Positions 62,030-64,000 of a stretch of 64,000 nucleotides of DNA are shown here, one piece after another. Source of the DNA: Streptomyces dangxiongensis (lineage in GTDB: Bacteria > Actinomycetota > Actinomycetes > Streptomycetales > Streptomycetaceae); assembly GCF_003675325.1 (NCBI RefSeq), contig NZ_CP033073.1, forward strand, positions 5,518,001 through 5,582,000, read 5' to 3'. A program made the translations under genes and the position numbers. Each line of letters opens with the position of its first letter. The stretch's first letter is position 1. Below the pieces are notes generated by a model. That model was given only the letters and a program-made list of their open reading frames with translations. It did not search any database and was not told the origin of the DNA.

Positions 62030-62640
62030 TCAAGCGGCAGTGGCGAGGTCGGTTGGGAAGGCGGTGCATTCGTCGAACAACTCGCGCCTCTGCAGACAGC
62101 GATAGAGCTGTCCGAGCATGTGGTTGAACAGGTTCCGCAGGGCGGCCGCGTTCCAGTCACCATGGTCGTCGCGGCGTCGCCGGTACTGAGCTTTGGCCCC
62201 GGGTGATCCGTTCGGAGCGGCGAAGGCCCACAGGTAGCCGGCGTGGTTGGGCCCATCGTTCTTCATCCAGCGGCGCGTGATGCTCGACTTCTTGCCGGAG
62301 GCGCGGGTGATGGGCGAGGAGCCCGCCTATGCCTTCAGCCCCCGGGCGTCGGCAAAGCGGATGCGGTCGTCGCCGAACTCGGCCAGGATCCGGCGGCGAG
62401 CTGGATGCCGAGCCCAGGGAAGCTCAGCATCTCAGCGTCCGGATGCTGAGGGAACGCGTCCTCCACCGCCTCGGCGAGTTGGTCGGCGGCGATGAACTCC
62501 TCCAGCTCAACACGCACCTCCTGGAGCTTGCTGGCTCAACTTCTCTGGCTGCAACTCCAGTTCCTCCTTGCGGGCCGTGATCAGCTCACGAAGGTGCACT
62601 TCCGCATCCCTGGCCATCTGACGAATTAACAGGTCTTCGC
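62030..62640 (-). pseudogene. IS110-family transposase, C-terminal part, degraded
   Basis: Reading leftward, HPDAEMLSFPGLGIQLAA is followed, after a missing C, by RILAEFGDDRIRFADARGLKA, a premature TAG, then AGSSPITRASGKKSSITRRW and MKNDGPNHAGYLWAFAA. The C-terminal end LFNHMLGQLYRCLQRRELFDE is the usual IS110/IS1111 tail. The N-terminal DEDD domain is absent and another frameshift separates EVHLRELITARKEELELQ from KLQEVRVELEEFIAADQL. At least three lesions make it inactive. Confidence 0.75.
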
Positions 62641-62738
62641 TCCCGCCGGGGAATCCATGGATCCGTGATCACCGAAATGTCAGACGATCTCGAACTCTGA
62701 CAACCGCCCGCGACCACCGCGAGCACACGATCAACGAC

Positions 62739-62985
62739 TCACACCAGCCCCGTGACTGGTGTCCGGCGTCCCCGGGGCTGGCTTGCCCCGGCCGCTCGTA
62801 CCCAGTTCCGCAGCGTCTCCGGGTTGACTCCCAGATCAGCGGCGACCGACCTGATCGCAGCTCCGGGCCGCGACTGGTACAGCGCGACCGTCTCCGCCTT
62901 GGACTCCGGCGGGTAGTGCTTCATGACCACGTGATGTCCGTTCTCAGATCCTCAAGATCCACGTCTCAAGTGTCCAAAATCCGGG
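62739..62985 (-). mobile_element. IS3-family fragment (OrfA N-terminus and one end)
   Basis: The frame 62739-62930 encodes MKHYPPESKAETVALYQSRPG and SVAADLGVNPETLRNWVRAA, the helix-turn-helix of an IS3 OrfA. It stops after 63 codons instead of about 100 and no OrfB follows. The sequence just upstream (GTGTCCAAAATCCGGGGTCA, about 62969-62988) looks like the element's left end. Confidence 0.7.
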
Positions 62986-62999
62986 GTCAAGGCCCAAGG

Positions 63000-63087
63000 C
63001 CCGATCGCGAGCCGTACGGAGGCAGCACTGTTCGCGTACGCCCACTACATGGACCTGAGTCAGGACAACGGCGGAGGGTCTTTCTGA
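63000..63087 (+). pseudogene. 3' fragment of a LuxR-type gene next to the IS3 end
   Basis: The frame GPIASRTEAALFAYAHYMDL ending in SF and TGA matches the end of the GerE domain of the gene at 61485 (SVSSRTEAALFAFAHH). It has no 5' part and begins directly at the IS3 end, as if the element's insertion or a recombination removed the rest. Confidence 0.65.
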
Positions 63088-63142
63088 CGTAGCACAGCGG
63101 GCCGCCCCCGGCGGGTCGGCCCGCTGCTTTCAGGAGGGCTGC

Positions 63143-64000
63143 TCAGCCGTGGCGGCGCCGGTAGAGGGCGAAGCCCGCGCAGGCGGCGAGCGCGGTCCAC
63201 GCCATGAACACCAGCGCGGCGACGGGCGCGGACAAGTCGCTGCCGACAAGAACTGAGGTGAACAGCCGTTGGTCCTCCGGCAGGGAGGAGACGTCCACGA
63301 GCATGGCGCGGCCTGCGGCGAACGGCAGCCAGCCGGCGATGTGGTCCAGAGCCTTCCAGGGCATCTGCCCGATGAGGACGGCCAGGAGGCGCTCGGCGAG
63401 GAGGGGGCCGAGGATGAGGATGAGGATGGGGCCGACACGGTTGCGCATCAGGGAGGCGACGGCGGTGCACAGGACCATCCAGCATGCGGACCACAGCATC
63501 AGCCGGCCAATCGGCATGAGCAGGTCGGTGAAGCCGGTCCAGTGGGCGCGGCGGATCAGGACGCCGACGCCGACGGTGAGCAGCTCGGCGGCGGAGGCGG
63601 CCCAGGCGATGACCGCACCGAGGACGGCGCCCGTTGCACACTTTGCCCAGTAGGCGATTTCCCGGCCGCCGACGGTCAGCCAGGTGGTGCGGGCGGTTCC
63701 CCGGATGAGTTCCGTGGAGACAGGCCCGGTGGCCAGGACCATCAGGTAGAAGCCGAGCGTGGAGATCTGGGCGACCTGCGGGGTCCACAGAATGGTGGAC
63801 AGAAGGTCGTCGGTGGTGACCTTGTCGCCGGGGTGCAGAATGAACAGCGAGGCTACGCCGGGATAGGCGGACAGGGCGGCGATGAGAGCGAGCACGATCC
63901 AGGTGGAGCGCAGCCCGGTGAGGTGCCGCAGCTCGAACAGGCAGGCGCGGCGCAGTGCTTCGGTGCGGCTGATGTCTGCGGGCTGGGCGTCAGGGGTGGC
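63143..64000 (-). CDS. ABC-2-type transporter permease, 5' end beyond window
   Basis: About 285 residues are visible, open to the window edge. They begin in frame ATPDAQPADISRTEALRRAC and FELRHLTGLRSTW, a cytoplasmic start typical of ABC-2 permeases. Six helices follow: VLALIAALSAYPGVASLFIL, QISTLGFYLMVLATGPVSTE, ATGAVLGAVIAWAASAAELL, RLMLWSACWMVLCTAVASLM, GPILILILGPLLAERLLAVL and APVAALVFMAWTALAACAGF. The element TELIRGTARTTWLTVGGREI near helix 2 is the usual GTxRxxL coupling loop. The ATPase gene should lie just to the right of the window. Confidence 0.75.
   Translation of the reverse strand, partial: ATPDAQPADISRTEALRRACLFELRHLTGLRSTWIVLALIAALSAYPGVASLFILHPGDKVTTDDLLSTILWTPQVAQISTLGFYLMVLATGPVSTELIRGTARTTWLTVGGREIAYWAKCATGAVLGAVIAWAASAAELLTVGVGVLIRRAHWTGFTDLLMPIGRLMLWSACWMVLCTAVASLMRNRVGPILILILGPLLAERLLAVLIGQMPWKALDHIAGWLPFAAGRAMLVDVSSLPEDQRLFTSVLVGSDLSAPVAALVFMAWTALAACAGFALYRRRHG

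Overview
The window is very GC-rich. It has Streptomyces-style codon bias, GTG/TTG (and one CTG) starts, many convergent genes that overlap by a few bases, and a type A RNase P RNA. I read it as a Streptomyces chromosome segment. From 1 to about 50.7 kb it looks like ordinary chromosome. From about 50.7 to 64 kb it is an accessory region with lower GC in places, gene fragments, insertion-sequence debris and partial duplications.

Layout. 1-13.7 kb holds housekeeping and unknown genes: a PanE-like reductase, DUF2277, DoxX, DedA/VTT, a secreted HNH nuclease, a yybP-ykoY manganese riboswitch with a TMEM165-type exporter, a HAD phosphatase, a peptidoglycan-binding protein, two MFS carriers, GNAT, DUF1992, an FHA-like protein and an O-methyltransferase. 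13.9-16.2 kb has a truncated DUF1275 gene, a secreted lipase and a lytic transglycosylase broken by a 4-base duplication. 16.2-22.2 kb is one leftward operon behind a cobalamin riboswitch: a secreted, membrane-anchored alpha/alpha-barrel protein, an SCO2322-family protein and a complete ECF transporter (T, A, S). Its ATPase gene carries two frameshifts in this sequence. 22.4-26.1 kb is a regulatory module: an ATP-grasp protein divergent from XRE regulator, ImmA-like peptidase and DUF6545-type membrane protein. 27.3 kb has an apparently orphan TPP riboswitch. 27.4-31.6 kb is a KstR-like repressor with a perfect KstR box and a glycosyltransferase/methyltransferase/alpha-barrel operon. 31.6-50.6 kb holds an amidase, MFS carriers, GH54 arabinofuranosidase, orphan sensor kinase, MaoC hydratase, Nif3, zinc-ribbon protein, RNase H/phosphatase, KDPG aldolase, YaaA, AraC regulator, EamA exporter and rnpB.

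The accessory region after rnpB opens with decayed genes: a B12-binding radical-SAM remnant and a split membrane protein. It then carries a second copy of the module at 22-26 kb: ImmA-like, DUF6545-like, an FAD monooxygenase, XRE, an internally deleted ATP-grasp gene and a phytoene/squalene-synthase-like protein. Its 3' ends are partly duplicated. The two modules share an operator-like sequence, CNNCWATNGTTGACA, that covers a -35 element. I judge this two-copy module and the B12-riboswitch operon the two most interesting systems here. The right end has a secreted protein, a single-domain LuxR regulator, IS110 and IS3 fragments, a luxR fragment and an ABC permease cut by the window edge.

All calls were made by eye from translations and motifs. 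Family names come from recognised motifs, not from searches.
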